Position numbers and translations under genes: made by a program. From contig CAMEFI010000023.1 in assembly GCA_945915475.1 (NCBI GenBank), positions 1-50,786 of the forward strand: DNA of 50,786 nucleotides, given 5' to 3'. How positions within the stretch are numbered: the stretch's first letter is position 1; every line of letters starts with the position of its first letter. Of this stretch, positions 26,017-34,848 are shown in pieces. Below the pieces are notes generated by a model. That model was not told where the DNA came from and made no database searches. It saw only the letters and a list, made by a program, of their open reading frames with translations. The stretch comes from an uncultured Clostridium sp. (GTDB lineage Bacteria > Bacillota > Clostridia > Lachnospirales > Lachnospiraceae).

Positions 26017-26878
26017 TTATTCAGACTCCACTGTTATTCTGTTCCGCCCGTTGTTCTTTGAAATATATAACTGCTCATCGGCACGGCGAATCCGTTCCTC
26101 CAATACCAAATCTTCATTGAAACGAGAAATATATGCTCCAAAACTAAGCGTGACATATTCGTGTACCGCACCCATTCCAGAACGAAGCTGCAGTGCCTGT
26201 ATATTTTCTGACATCCGCTGATACATGGTATCCAGTGTATCTGCAAGATGATATCCCGCAAGAACAATCAGAAATTCCTCACCTCCAAAACGGATCAGTT
26301 CACAAAAGGGTTCATCACTTGGAAAACTTTTCTTCATTGCCTACGTAACTTTTGCCAGACATTCATCCCCCTTAAGGTAGGAATAAGTATCGTTATAATT
26401 CTTAAAATTATCAATATCACACATCACAAGACAGATTTCGCAATTATCCTTCAGCCATTTCTCCCGGTTTGTTTCAAAGATACGATACAACTTTGTACGA
26501 TTACCAACCTTCGTAAGCGGATCTGTAATGGTTATCTCCATCAGCTCCTGATTTGCTTTTTTCAACTCCCTCTGTGTAATACGAAAACGCAGATAAATGG
26601 TCCGGTTAAAGAAAAAGAACAACCCCAAAATACAGTCCTTCAAATATGATATTCAAAATAGAAATTGGAAAATTCAGATAATAGAAATCGGCTTTGATGT
26701 CCCCCAAAATAAATACAACCGCAAAAATAAACCCTAATGCCGCCATAGCTGGCAATCGGTCATAATTATCATCAATAAAGCTGACAGTTATTCTCTTCAT
26801 ATCCTTGCGGTCTAAATTTGGAAAATGCTTTTCAGCAAAAGAAAGTCAATGTATATCATCTTTATATTTTGTTTTCAT
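26017..26878 (-). pseudogene. Diguanylate cyclase (GGDEF) pseudogene with three lesions
   Basis: The minus strand encodes a short N-terminus, two membrane helices (MAALGFIFAVVFILGDI and the next hydrophobic run), a coiled linker and a GGDEF domain with active-site RFGGEEF. It is broken by an in-frame TGA at 26846-26848 (after DDIH), a frameshift in the TTCTTTTTCTTT run near 26606-26643, and an in-frame TAG at 26341-26343 between GDECLAKVT and AMKKSFPSD. The reconstructed start (26878) is 11 bases after the surE stop. It would have made c-di-GMP. Confidence 0.85.
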
Positions 26879-26888
26879 TCAATAATCC

Positions 26889-27602
26889 CTACGAAATATT
26901 TGTAGCGATTCCAACAGAAACATAATGATCAAATATGGCTTTCAAATCTGTGCCTTCCGAAGCCTCATAATTCCGAATCCCCTCTACCATATAAGATATT
27001 CTTCCTTCCGAAACCACGGTCTCATGATACCGGTCCTTATAAAACTCATCTGTGGATACCGTTCTGTCCCACAGTATTCCATTACACTCTTCTAAGGTGT
27101 AGCCGGGAAAATTAACATTCCAAATCTGATTGATTGCAAGTGGCTTGTTTAATAACTCACCCATGATTTCCTTCAAATAACGATCTGTAACCTCGTGCAT
27201 CTCACTGGCATCTTCCGAAAATGCAATGGTGTGAATTTTTTGAAATGCTGCTTCAAATGCCGCACCTGCGGTAGCAGAATACTGTAAATCCGAAGCAGTA
27301 TTATATCCATAATTAATTCCAGCAAAAACATGGTCCGGTTTTCCTGGTACGATATTCAATACGCCGATTCTCACACAATCCGCAGGTTGTCCATCGCAGG
27401 CAAATGCATGAACTCCCGGCACAGGGAAATCCACTTTCCAGCATTCTATACTATGTCGTAATGTAATTCCATGAGACATTGCACTTCTCTGGTTATCCGG
27501 AGCTACTACCCACACTTCGCCAAATTCCACCGCTGTCTTTGCAAGACGGACAATGCCATCTGCATCGATTCCGTCATCATTTGTAATCAATATCTTTCTC
27601 AT
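26889..27602 (-). CDS. surE: 5'-nucleotidase SurE
   Basis: A 237-residue metal-dependent phosphatase of nucleoside monophosphates. The N-terminus KILITNDDGIDADGI holds the metal-binding Asp pair; VVAPDNQRSAMSHGITL and GINYGYNTASDLQYSATAGAA are family motifs. GGAGG precedes the ATG. A wrecked GGDEF gene follows directly, suggesting a former operon. Confidence 0.93.
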   Translation of the reverse strand: MRKILITNDDGIDADGIVRLAKTAVEFGEVWVVAPDNQRSAMSHGITLRHSIECWKVDFPVPGVHAFACDGQPADCVRIGVLNIVPGKPDHVFAGINYGYNTASDLQYSATAGAAFEAAFQKIHTIAFSEDASEMHEVTDRYLKEIMGELLNKPLAINQIWNVNFPGYTLEECNGILWDRTVSTDEFYKDRYHETVVSEGRISYMVEGIRNYEASEGTDLKAIFDHYVSVGIATNIS

Positions 27603-27677
27603 TTGAATTATCCTCCGTTAGAATTATGCTATTTTCAACTCTACTGACAAATTCCGATTTGCAACTCACAACACAAC

Positions 27678-28907
27678 TTAAAATTTTTCTTCCCGCATCA
27701 TATAGTCCATAATATTTACATGCTCTATTCCGTTGCGCTTTTGTAATAAATAATCGGTAGTGACAACATATTTTTTGTAATTATCTCTAATGGACTCAAG
27801 GACACGATATTCTCGTTCTTCTGTTTCTTTACTAAGAGCAATTGTATATGCAACTTGAATGTACGAATAGTTAAGTTCCTTATCTCTTAATATAAAATCA
27901 CATTCTAATTTTCCAATTCGACCAACACTAACAGCATAGTCCAAACTTCTTGCATAAAAATAAACCATATTCTCCAAAGTCGGTCCATAATTTATTCTGT
28001 TATCTGTATTTAATGCAAAATAAAAACTAAGATCTGCAAGATAGTATTTCTTCTCACCTGACAAAGCACGTTTAGATTTCATATCAAACCGGTTACATTC
28101 GTAAAGGATTTTTGCATCAACTAATATCTGAATATACCTTGATACCGTACTTCTTCCAATGGCAATTCCATTTTTTCTAAGTGCTTGATGTAAACTGTTG
28201 ATACTTGTTGTTGCCCCGAAATTATTGATAATAAAATTTCGGACAATTTCAAAGCTTGCTATGTCCTTTATTTTCACTCTGCGGCGTATATCCTTCTCAA
28301 ATATTTCTCTCACTACTTCATCTACATAAGTCCTTTTCGCAGCCATCTCTTCAATCTGTACTGTTCTAGGGAAGCCACCTTCAAGAATGTACTGATTTAA
28401 TTCAATCATGAGGTTGGAATTTATCGCCTTATGATAGAACTCTTTCATATGCACGTATTCTTCAAAACTTAATGTATATACTTCAAACTCTATATAACGA
28501 CCGGTGAGCTTCGTTACCAACTCGCCACTCAGCATATAGAAATTTGAACCTGTAATAAAGATAGACACCCCTCCATCTGTTCTAAAACCATTTAATACTT
28601 CTTCAAACCCTTTTACATTTTGGACTTCATCAATAAACAAATAATGAATTCCATTCCCCTTCAGTTTTGAATCTATCAATTTTTCCAATTTATCTGCTGT
28701 TTTGATTTTGTTATAAGCCCGCGAGTCCAAATCAATATATATTATATTTTCATCTTTTACCCCTTTTTCGCTAATCTCATCTGCAATAATCTCCATAAGG
28801 CTTGACTTACCGCATCTTCGAACACCAGATATAACCTTTATCAAATCGCATGCATCATAGAAAGGTCTTATTTTTTTTAAATATTTTTCACGTTTATATA
28901 ACTCCAT
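27678..28907 (-). CDS. AAA ATPase with DUF4143 C-terminal domain
   Basis: A 409-residue protein. Walker A GVRRCGKSS, Walker B LFIDEVQNV and sensor FITGSNFYML define the ATPase (~20-200). A winged-helix part and a DUF4143 domain with a nuclease-like LECDFILRDK...SYIQVAY stretch follow. Family role unsettled; members are often found in accessory or decaying regions. The ribosome site is weak (AAAGGA, 14 bases before the ATG). Confidence 0.8.
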   Translation of the reverse strand: MELYKREKYLKKIRPFYDACDLIKVISGVRRCGKSSLMEIIADEISEKGVKDENIIYIDLDSRAYNKIKTADKLEKLIDSKLKGNGIHYLFIDEVQNVKGFEEVLNGFRTDGGVSIFITGSNFYMLSGELVTKLTGRYIEFEVYTLSFEEYVHMKEFYHKAINSNLMIELNQYILEGGFPRTVQIEEMAAKRTYVDEVVREIFEKDIRRRVKIKDIASFEIVRNFIINNFGATTSINSLHQALRKNGIAIGRSTVSRYIQILVDAKILYECNRFDMKSKRALSGEKKYYLADLSFYFALNTDNRINYGPTLENMVYFYARSLDYAVSVGRIGKLECDFILRDKELNYSYIQVAYTIALSKETEEREYRVLESIRDNYKKYVVTTDYLLQKRNGIEHVNIMDYMMREEKF

Positions 28908-28955
28908 GCTGATTTCAAATTCCTTTGCACCAAAATTTTTAATATTATGATGTGA

Positions 28956-29141
28956 GTGTCAAAAGTAATTTTGCCACTCACTGATATAACGAATTGCTTC
29001 GTTGTGTTGCAACTTTCGCAATTCTTAAAACATTCGGAATCCGCTAATTTACTACGTAAATTGCTACTTCCTCATGTTTTTGCGTGTCATAAAGTCAAAA
29101 AGCTTTTTCTGCAAGCAGAAAGCTTTTTGGACTTTTGACAC
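28956..29141. repeat. Candidate 186-bp non-coding element with 11-bp terminal inverted repeats
   Basis: Ends are GTGTCAAAAGT (28956-28966) and its exact complement (29131-29141). Inside are nested inverted repeats: GAATTGC/GCAATTC (28991-29024), AATTTAC/GTAAATT (29046-29062) and a terminator-like hairpin (29097-29128). No open frame. MITE-like or a structured dispersed repeat; a second copy is not in the window. The remaining bases to 29280 show nothing. Confidence 0.45.
29097..29128. terminator. Strong hairpin with A/T flanks
   Basis: The stem AAAAAGCTTTTTCTGC pairs with GCAGAAAGCTTTTT around an AA loop. It is suited to end the oxidoreductase transcript on the minus strand, and is symmetrical enough to act both ways. 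Confidence 0.65.
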
Positions 29142-29280
29142 CTATATCATATTATTATATCCGCTCAGAAAAGAAAAATCCATAGTTATCATTGCAATTA
29201 TTTTATTTTTCTCAAAAATTGCAACAATAACTGTGGGTTATTTTTACCTTATGAATATACAGCTGAATTGTAATCATTAT

Positions 29281-30255
29281 TTAATGACATACAGATAAAT
29301 ACATAATCCCCCACTGCTGTCTCAAATCATCCATGATATTCATAATAAATAAAGTTTCAGAAAGCGGCATTGATTCGCTTTCCAATTTTCCCTGCCGAAT
29401 CATATCCATACTTTCCATAATCTCATATTCATAACCGGTAATTTGAGCCGGTACATCCATATGTTTCACCAAATTATCATTACAATCAAATACATCCAGA
29501 GCCTTTGGATTATTAATATTATCTACAACGATATACCCCTTTTCACCATAAAAAATTCCCTTTCGGTCGGAACGACCATACATGCTGTGAGTAGAAACCG
29601 CCATTTTTCCGTCAGGATATTTTACAGTAATGGTTTCCTGACCATCCACACCGGTTTCCGTCATGACCACAGAAGATTCTATATTCGTGAAATTCTTACC
29701 AAAATGCATAATGATAAAATTAAGTCCATAAACACCCAAGTCAAGAAGTGCACCACCTGCAAGCTCCGGCCTAATCAGACGTTCCTTATCTGAAATTGGA
29801 TAACACAAATTGCAGGTAACCGTTTTAATTTCTCCGATAATACCGGACCTAAGCAATTCATCAATCATCTTTCTTGAAGGCATATATCAGGTCCAGATTG
29901 CCTCCCCGAGATAGACTCTCTTTTCAGATGCCAAGGCAATGATTTCTTCTGTCTGTTTGCTGTTAAATGTAAATGCCTTCTCGCAAAGCACATTTTTTCC
30001 ATGTTCAATGCATAACTTCATATGCTCAAAATGATGGGAATGCGGCGTTGCTACATAAATCAAATCAATATTATCATCGGAAACAAGCTCCTCATAGCTG
30101 CCATAAGCTGTAATTACTCCAAATTCTTCAGCAAAAGCCTGTGCTTTCTCATAGTTTCTGGAACCAATAGCATATAATGTTGCATCCTTCATTTCATTTA
30201 TGGTTCGTGCCATTACCTTTGCAATCCCACCGGCACCAAGAATTCCAATATTCAC
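29281..30255 (-). pseudogene. Gfo/Idh/MocA oxidoreductase split by one in-frame TGA
   Basis: The N-terminal part (GTG at 30255 behind GAGGAGG) has the Rossmann motif GILGAGGIAKVMART and the NAD-sugar dehydrogenase segment CEKAFTFN. The frame stops at TGA (29887-29889) after GEAIWT and continues without any shift as YMPSRKMIDELL to 29281. The family has Arg or a similar residue at that point (EAxWTRF), so CGA to TGA is the simplest cause. Restored length ~323 residues. The C-terminal part has the substrate-domain motif GGALLDLGVYGL. Confidence 0.85.
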
Positions 30256-30306
30256 ATTGCATCCTCCTCATTCTCGATTTTATGAACATCTCCTACTTTT
30301 TACTAT

Positions 30307-30335
30307 AGAATAATACGAATCCATTGCAGAATCAA
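30307..30335 (-). promoter_or_regulatory. Promoter of the oxidoreductase pseudogene
   Basis: TTGATT, 17-base spacer, TATTCT on the minus strand, about 50 bases before the GTG. Confidence 0.4.
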
Positions 30336-30360
30336 TATATTTGTAATAATCCAGCAGCAT

Positions 30361-30609
30361 TCAATTATCAAATCGTATTCTGTCAATGAGAGAATCTTTT
30401 TTTACAGATTTTCCGATTGTAAAAATCATAATGATCTGAACAACTACAAGCACTGCAATCATAATCAAGGTCGCTGTCAGCGGATAATGATAATTCCTGA
30501 TGTTGAACATTCTATGATCTTTTGCCCATATAAAGACCGGATATCCTGCCACACTACCCCCTCCTACCGCAACAATCAGGGTTCCAATAGTACTGCCACA
30601 CCCCTTTAG
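30361..30609 (-). pseudogene. C-terminal remnant of an FtsX-like ABC permease
   Basis: An open minus frame of ~82 codons without a proper start. Its end, NYHYPLTATLIMIAVLVVVQ...GKSVKKDSLIDRIRFDN, matches the last helix and tail usual in Lachnospiraceae MacB/FtsX-type permeases. A stop at 30610-30612 cuts it off upstream. Most of the gene is gone; no ATPase is nearby. Confidence 0.5.
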
Positions 30610-30619
30610 TTATTCCTAA

Positions 30620-32125
30620 TCAATTCCATTTTTCAACTGCATCGTTATAATATTCCATCAATACAGGCTTTGTGAGCCGGTTAATCTCTACCTCTTTGTC
30701 CATTTCATCTTTTCCGAAACAAAAAAGTGCCGAAACATTTTCCGGTGTCAAATATTTTGTTTCCACATCAAATGTCAAATTATCCTTAAGCTCGCTTTTA
30801 CATGCCATATTAAAGCCCCAATCACCGAAAGCCGGAACCTGTAAATGATATGGTTTTACAAAAAAGCCTTCACTCTCTATCGTCTGATTGATACACCAGA
30901 ATGCCTTTGTTGCATAATATGGACTTGTGGACTGTACCACCATCACTCCGGTATCCTTTAACCGGTTACCACACATTCTGTAAAACACGTTAGAATATAA
31001 TTTATTGAGGGATTCACAGTTAGGATCAGGCAAATCCACGATAATTAAATCGTACTGTTCCTGAGATTGCTCCAGATATTCATAAGCATCTTCATTATGT
31101 ACAGTTAGCTTATCCGATTGAAGACTATCTTGATTGATAGACGCAATATTTTCATTTGTGGAACAAATTCGAATCATTTCCGCATCCAAATCGACCAAAT
31201 CAATCTTTTTCACATCCTCGTATTTCAAGACTTCACGAACTGCAAGTCCGTCTCCCCCTCCAAGAATCAACACATCGTCCCGATTTGAAAGTTCGCTCAT
31301 GGGAATATGAACCAGTGCCTCGTGATAGCGATATTCGTCCACTGTGGAAAACTGACAATTCCCATCAATATAAAGACGCACATCATCTCTATGCTTTGTA
31401 ACCACAATCTTCTGATATTCCGTCTGCTCCATATAGATAACATGATCTCTGTAAAGGCCACCTTCAATCATCTCCGAAACATTGTCTGCAAACACAATTC
31501 CAATCATCATACAGGCAGCAAGTATTACTGCCAGAACACGGCAAACCTTAATACGTGCCACACGTTCTCCAAAACGCCACAAAATAAGCATGGCAGCAAT
31601 AATATTCAAAAGTCCACAAAGAAATGATGTAGCAAAATATCCCAACTTCGGCAGCAACAGAAGCGGAAAAGCAATTGCTCCCAGCAATCCTCCGATATAA
31701 TCAAAGCTGAAAATGGAAGAAAGTGTCACGGACAAGTTATTTTCATCTGCTTCAATAATTCTCGTCATAATCGGTATCTCCGCTCCTGCTAACGTACCGA
31801 TAAGAATAATTTCTATATACATCACCACTGCATAATTCGAAATATAAATATTAGACAAGAAAAGTAAAAGGGAGCTTACGCCCCCAATTACGCCTATGCT
31901 TAACTCTATGGTTATAAATATTGGAAACAGATTTTTCTGAAAGAACTTGGATATATAGGAGCCAAAACCAAGTGCTGCCATGTATAATCCAATTGTAATG
32001 GAATACTGCAAGGTACTGTTTCCCAAAAGATAGGAGCTAACTGCACTGATAATTAATTCATAACACATGGAACAGCCAGAAATAATCAGCGTTGTCAACA
32101 TCAAAAGTCTATACTTCTTACTCAT
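30620..32125 (-). CDS. speE: Membrane-anchored polyamine aminopropyltransferase (spermidine synthase-like)
   Basis: A 501-residue protein. About seven helices occupy residues ~5-215; the rest is a spermidine-synthase fold. VDEYRYHEALVHIPM, the nucleotide loop VLILGGGDGLAVREV, VDLDAEM, NEDAYEYL and VDLPDPN are visible; the last replaces the DSTDP of soluble SpeE, as in the large membrane subfamily. It should move an aminopropyl group from decarboxylated SAM to an amine acceptor at the membrane. AAAGGA precedes the ATG. Last gene of the operon with speD, which supplies decarboxylated SAM. Confidence 0.85.
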   Translation of the reverse strand: MSKKYRLLMLTTLIISGCSMCYELIISAVSSYLLGNSTLQYSITIGLYMAALGFGSYISKFFQKNLFPIFITIELSIGVIGGVSSLLLFLSNIYISNYAVVMYIEIILIGTLAGAEIPIMTRIIEADENNLSVTLSSIFSFDYIGGLLGAIAFPLLLLPKLGYFATSFLCGLLNIIAAMLILWRFGERVARIKVCRVLAVILAACMMIGIVFADNVSEMIEGGLYRDHVIYMEQTEYQKIVVTKHRDDVRLYIDGNCQFSTVDEYRYHEALVHIPMSELSNRDDVLILGGGDGLAVREVLKYEDVKKIDLVDLDAEMIRICSTNENIASINQDSLQSDKLTVHNEDAYEYLEQSQEQYDLIIVDLPDPNCESLNKLYSNVFYRMCGNRLKDTGVMVVQSTSPYYATKAFWCINQTIESEGFFVKPYHLQVPAFGDWGFNMACKSELKDNLTFDVETKYLTPENVSALFCFGKDEMDKEVEINRLTKPVLMEYYNDAVEKWN

Positions 32126-32164
32126 ACTCTTTCCTTTTACCTAACTCTTTATCATTTTATTTTC

Positions 32165-32587
32165 TTACTGAATTACACCACTCACGATAAATGCGATTCC
32201 CAAGAAAATACCACACACCATGATACCTGCAGCTTCATTCTTCTCTTTCAAGGCAACATTAAAATTAAATTTCTTATTGACAATATCAATAACAAAATAA
32301 GCAAGAATAAAAGCCACAATACCAATAGCTGCATAAACCACCGTATCCAACACACCCTGCAAAAGCTCTGTTACTTCACCAATTTCCGTTGAAATAATAG
32401 CAGAACGAATCACATATCCCAGTCCTGCATAAATACCTGCTGATACCCATCCCACTGACTTATTACCTTCTCTGATTTCCTGTGGAAAATCAACCGGAAT
32501 AAGTAAATCGATAATAAAGTATCCCAACATCATCATAATAAGACCAACACAAAGATAAATCAGTGTTTCAATTGCTACCATTAACAT
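32165..32587 (-). CDS. DUF350 membrane protein (YjfL-like)
   Basis: A 140-residue protein of four helices arranged as two similar halves (each about MLGYFIIDLLIP.. / LAYFVIDIVNK..). This is the DUF350 pattern seen in E. coli YjfL, encoded near PspA-like and ATP-grasp genes. AAGGAG precedes the ATG. It sits between DUF4178 and the aminopropyltransferase; likely a membrane partner. Molecular role unknown. Confidence 0.85.
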   Translation of the reverse strand: MLMVAIETLIYLCVGLIMMMLGYFIIDLLIPVDFPQEIREGNKSVGWVSAGIYAGLGYVIRSAIISTEIGEVTELLQGVLDTVVYAAIGIVAFILAYFVIDIVNKKFNFNVALKEKNEAAGIMVCGIFLGIAFIVSGVIQ

Positions 32588-32619
32588 ATCTTTTTTCTCC
32601 TTTCACTCTAAACCTATAT

Positions 32620-33708
32620 TTATTTTCCACTACTCAATCCACCACCGGACGAATCCCTGTTATTCACACTTGACTGTCTGATGGAATTGGAATAAGAATC
32701 AAAATATCCATTTCCGATGTTATGAATAGTATCACCACTATACATGGAATATGCAGATGGTGAATTCTTGTAAGTCCCCGCATCTGAAGCATATCCGGAA
32801 CTGTAATAATGACTTCTGTACCAGTGACTATCTGCTAAAGAAGACCGATAAGGTTCATTGTCAGATGTGTAATTATATTTCCTGTCAGAAATTTGAACAT
32901 AGACCGTGTTACTGTCCCCCTCCGGGTGATATATAAGACAATATTCCTTCTTTGTCAGAATGGCAATTTCTGAATCTGTCTTATCATCCTTTTGGGTAAC
33001 AGATTCGGTATCTCCGTTAATTGCCCCAATAATATCCATGGCTACGTTATCCGTTGTCGATTGCAATGTATAATAATATACTGTCGCTTCCTGTTTTTCA
33101 TTTCCTGTTAAAGAGGTCTTATATGTATAACTTGATGACTGTTCCAAATATTTGCTGATTGCCCTGCGACTTTGTATACCAGAGCTGATAGAGCTTATCA
33201 TGGAACCACAGGAACTGAGAAAAAACATACAAAATACAAGAATCAAAATTGCTGCAGAAAAAGTGTTCTTCTGTTTCGGCGGCTCCTCAAATCCAACCTC
33301 TTGTATGTCGCTTAATTCTATATATTCCCCTTTGGAATACTCTGTTCCATCACTCCACATTTCAACGGAAAGTGTATGATCCTCTGATTCATCCTCGTAT
33401 TCCACAAAGGAAGCCCTTTCTCCCGGATCAACATCCACTGCACCGCCATATTTTCGGACAACCTGTGTTCCTTCATCTACCTTATGCCATTCCGGACCAA
33501 TATTTCCTCTGACATCATTTGCCGGCCACGAAATAGAATATTCCCGATAATGTTCATCACAGGAAAGCCATCGTTCCCCTTGTTTCGTCTGTAAGCGGTA
33601 CTCTGTCCATTCTTTTCCCAAATCTTGCAGATTTTCATACTGAATAAATCCAATTACCTTTGCCTCCAAACCATTAACATTCAGCAAGGTACCAATCCGA
33701 TAACTCAT
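32620..33708 (-). CDS. DUF4178 protein with one membrane helix
   Basis: A 362-residue protein. The N-terminal ~140 residues are a DUF4178 beta domain (IGTLLNVNGLEAKVIGF, YRLQTKQGERWLSCDEHY). A helix (~150-172, AAILILVFCMFFLSSCGS) is followed by an outer domain and a Ser/Tyr/Gly-rich, low-complexity tail. The ATG at 33708 has a run of AGGAGGGAGG directly upstream; the frame to 33732 is not needed. Between speD and DUF350 in the operon. Function unknown. Confidence 0.8.
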   Translation of the reverse strand: MSYRIGTLLNVNGLEAKVIGFIQYENLQDLGKEWTEYRLQTKQGERWLSCDEHYREYSISWPANDVRGNIGPEWHKVDEGTQVVRKYGGAVDVDPGERASFVEYEDESEDHTLSVEMWSDGTEYSKGEYIELSDIQEVGFEEPPKQKNTFSAAILILVFCMFFLSSCGSMISSISSGIQSRRAISKYLEQSSSYTYKTSLTGNEKQEATVYYYTLQSTTDNVAMDIIGAINGDTESVTQKDDKTDSEIAILTKKEYCLIYHPEGDSNTVYVQISDRKYNYTSDNEPYRSSLADSHWYRSHYYSSGYASDAGTYKNSPSAYSMYSGDTIHNIGNGYFDSYSNSIRQSSVNNRDSSGGGLSSGK

Positions 33709-33755
33709 ATCCTCCCTCCTTTTCATTATCAATTAACAATTGTGCTCTATTGAAC

Positions 33756-34097
33756 TTATTTCCCTGCACTTATATCCCGCTGCACTGTACGAATCTCAAC
33801 TCTTCCCGCACCAAACAACCTCTCAAGTTCCTGGGCAATACCATCCACCACCTCATCTTTACAGGAAAAAATATCAATTGCCGCATATTTGTATTCCGGC
33901 CATGTATGTACCGAAAAATGAGATGTGGATATTACCGCAAAATAAGTTACGCCAATAGGTTCAAATTTATGTATGCATTCTTCCACAATCTTTGCACCCA
34001 CAAATTTGATAGCCTGATGTGCAGCTTTCTTGATGGCATCCTTATCATCTATCATATCCGAACATTCATATAAATCTACAATCAATTGAATTGCCAT
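33756..34097 (-). CDS. speD: S-adenosylmethionine decarboxylase proenzyme
   Basis: A 113-residue class 1B proenzyme that self-cleaves to form a pyruvoyl cofactor. Ser59 (cleavage/pyruvoyl), His64 and Cys79 align with the known catalytic triad of the Thermotoga enzyme (S63, H68, C83). The residue before the cleavage Ser is Thr58 instead of the usual Glu. GGAGAAG precedes the ATG. It supplies decarboxylated SAM to the aminopropyltransferase encoded three genes downstream. Confidence 0.9.
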   Translation of the reverse strand: MAIQLIVDLYECSDMIDDKDAIKKAAHQAIKFVGAKIVEECIHKFEPIGVTYFAVISTSHFSVHTWPEYKYAAIDIFSCKDEVVDGIAQELERLFGAGRVEIRTVQRDISAGK

Positions 34098-34112
34098 TTC
34101 CGTCTTCTCCAG

Positions 34113-34445
34113 CTAATTCTTCTTTCTAAACAGACTTCCTGTAAGTTTATGGAGCATTCCATAATGCTTCTTCGACTCCGCTTTGTCTCCACCGCATTTG
34201 GTACAGCAAGAAATATCGCTGCGGTTGTATGCACCACAATACTCACATAACCAATCCGGTTCATTGGTGGTCTTCTCTTTTTCCTCCTGTGTCAAGGTTG
34301 CAGCCTCGAGATTGTCCGGTAGATAAAAGCAGGTTTCAATCCCTCTTGCCTTGCCACAGCTGGGACATGTATCAAATCTGGCTCGAATTCCCTTCCGGTC
34401 ACAATATACACAGTCCCACAAACCTTCTATTCTTCTCTCTTCCAT
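34113..34445 (-). CDS. Double zinc-finger protein (RanBP2-like)
   Basis: A 110-residue protein with two W-x-C-x2-C...C-x2-C fingers: GLWDCVYCDRKG...CPSCG (~8-32) and PDWLCEYCGAYN...CTKCG (~63-88), joined by an acidic linker. This looks like the RanBP2 zinc-finger fold, which binds RNA or protein. No clear ribosome site at the ATG. First gene of the polyamine operon, 15 bases before speD; probably an adaptor. The 34446-34587 stretch upstream is AT-rich and likely holds the promoter. Confidence 0.7.
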   Translation of the reverse strand: MEERRIEGLWDCVYCDRKGIRARFDTCPSCGKARGIETCFYLPDNLEAATLTQEEKEKTTNEPDWLCEYCGAYNRSDISCCTKCGGDKAESKKHYGMLHKLTGSLFRKKN

Positions 34446-34587
34446 CTGTTACAGTTGCGAATCCTTTCTCTTGATATAAATATATAATCCTATATATCGC
34501 AATGTCATAACTATGAATTACGTCTACAACACAATACATCACTTTTCGCTATTATTCGTACATCTTTAAGAAATCATATCATATAAT

Positions 34588-34719
34588 TTATATGACCACA
34601 AGCAGGAAAAATATAATTCTCCGGTACAAGAACACATCCACTTTCTCTCCCACTGCGATGCTCTTTTCATCCAGCCCTCTTTTGGCTACAATGATGTCAT
34701 CATTTACTAACTTTCCATC
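34588..34719 (-). pseudogene. Gene remnant ending exactly at the IS200 edge
   Basis: An open minus frame beginning at the IS boundary and reading DGKLVNDDIIVAKRGLDEK then SIAVGEKVDVFLYR before losing sense. The GEKVDVFLYR phrase resembles S1-type RNA-binding proteins such as CvfB. No start or upstream part remains on the other side of the element. Identity uncertain. Confidence 0.35.
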
Positions 34720-34774
34720 AACCACCGGTTGAACCGGTGGTTTGCTCCAGCCCTAGAAGGGCTTGTTACCGGCA
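34720..34774. repeat. 55-bp IS end identical to 50732-50786
   Basis: Both copies are identical for 55 bases and in the same orientation; sequence upstream of each differs. This fixes the IS right end at 34720. Confidence 0.9.
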
Positions 34775-34848
34775 CTGGAGTCTAAAGACTCATCGAAAAG
34801 TCCGCCAGCCGCAACATCATTCATCTGCTAAGCCCTAAAGGGCTTATT

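Noticed and set aside
29887-29889. TGA as a recoded selenocysteine or Trp codon
   Set aside because: Other genes in the window use the standard code, the family has no Sec at this point, and no downstream selenocysteine hairpin is apparent.
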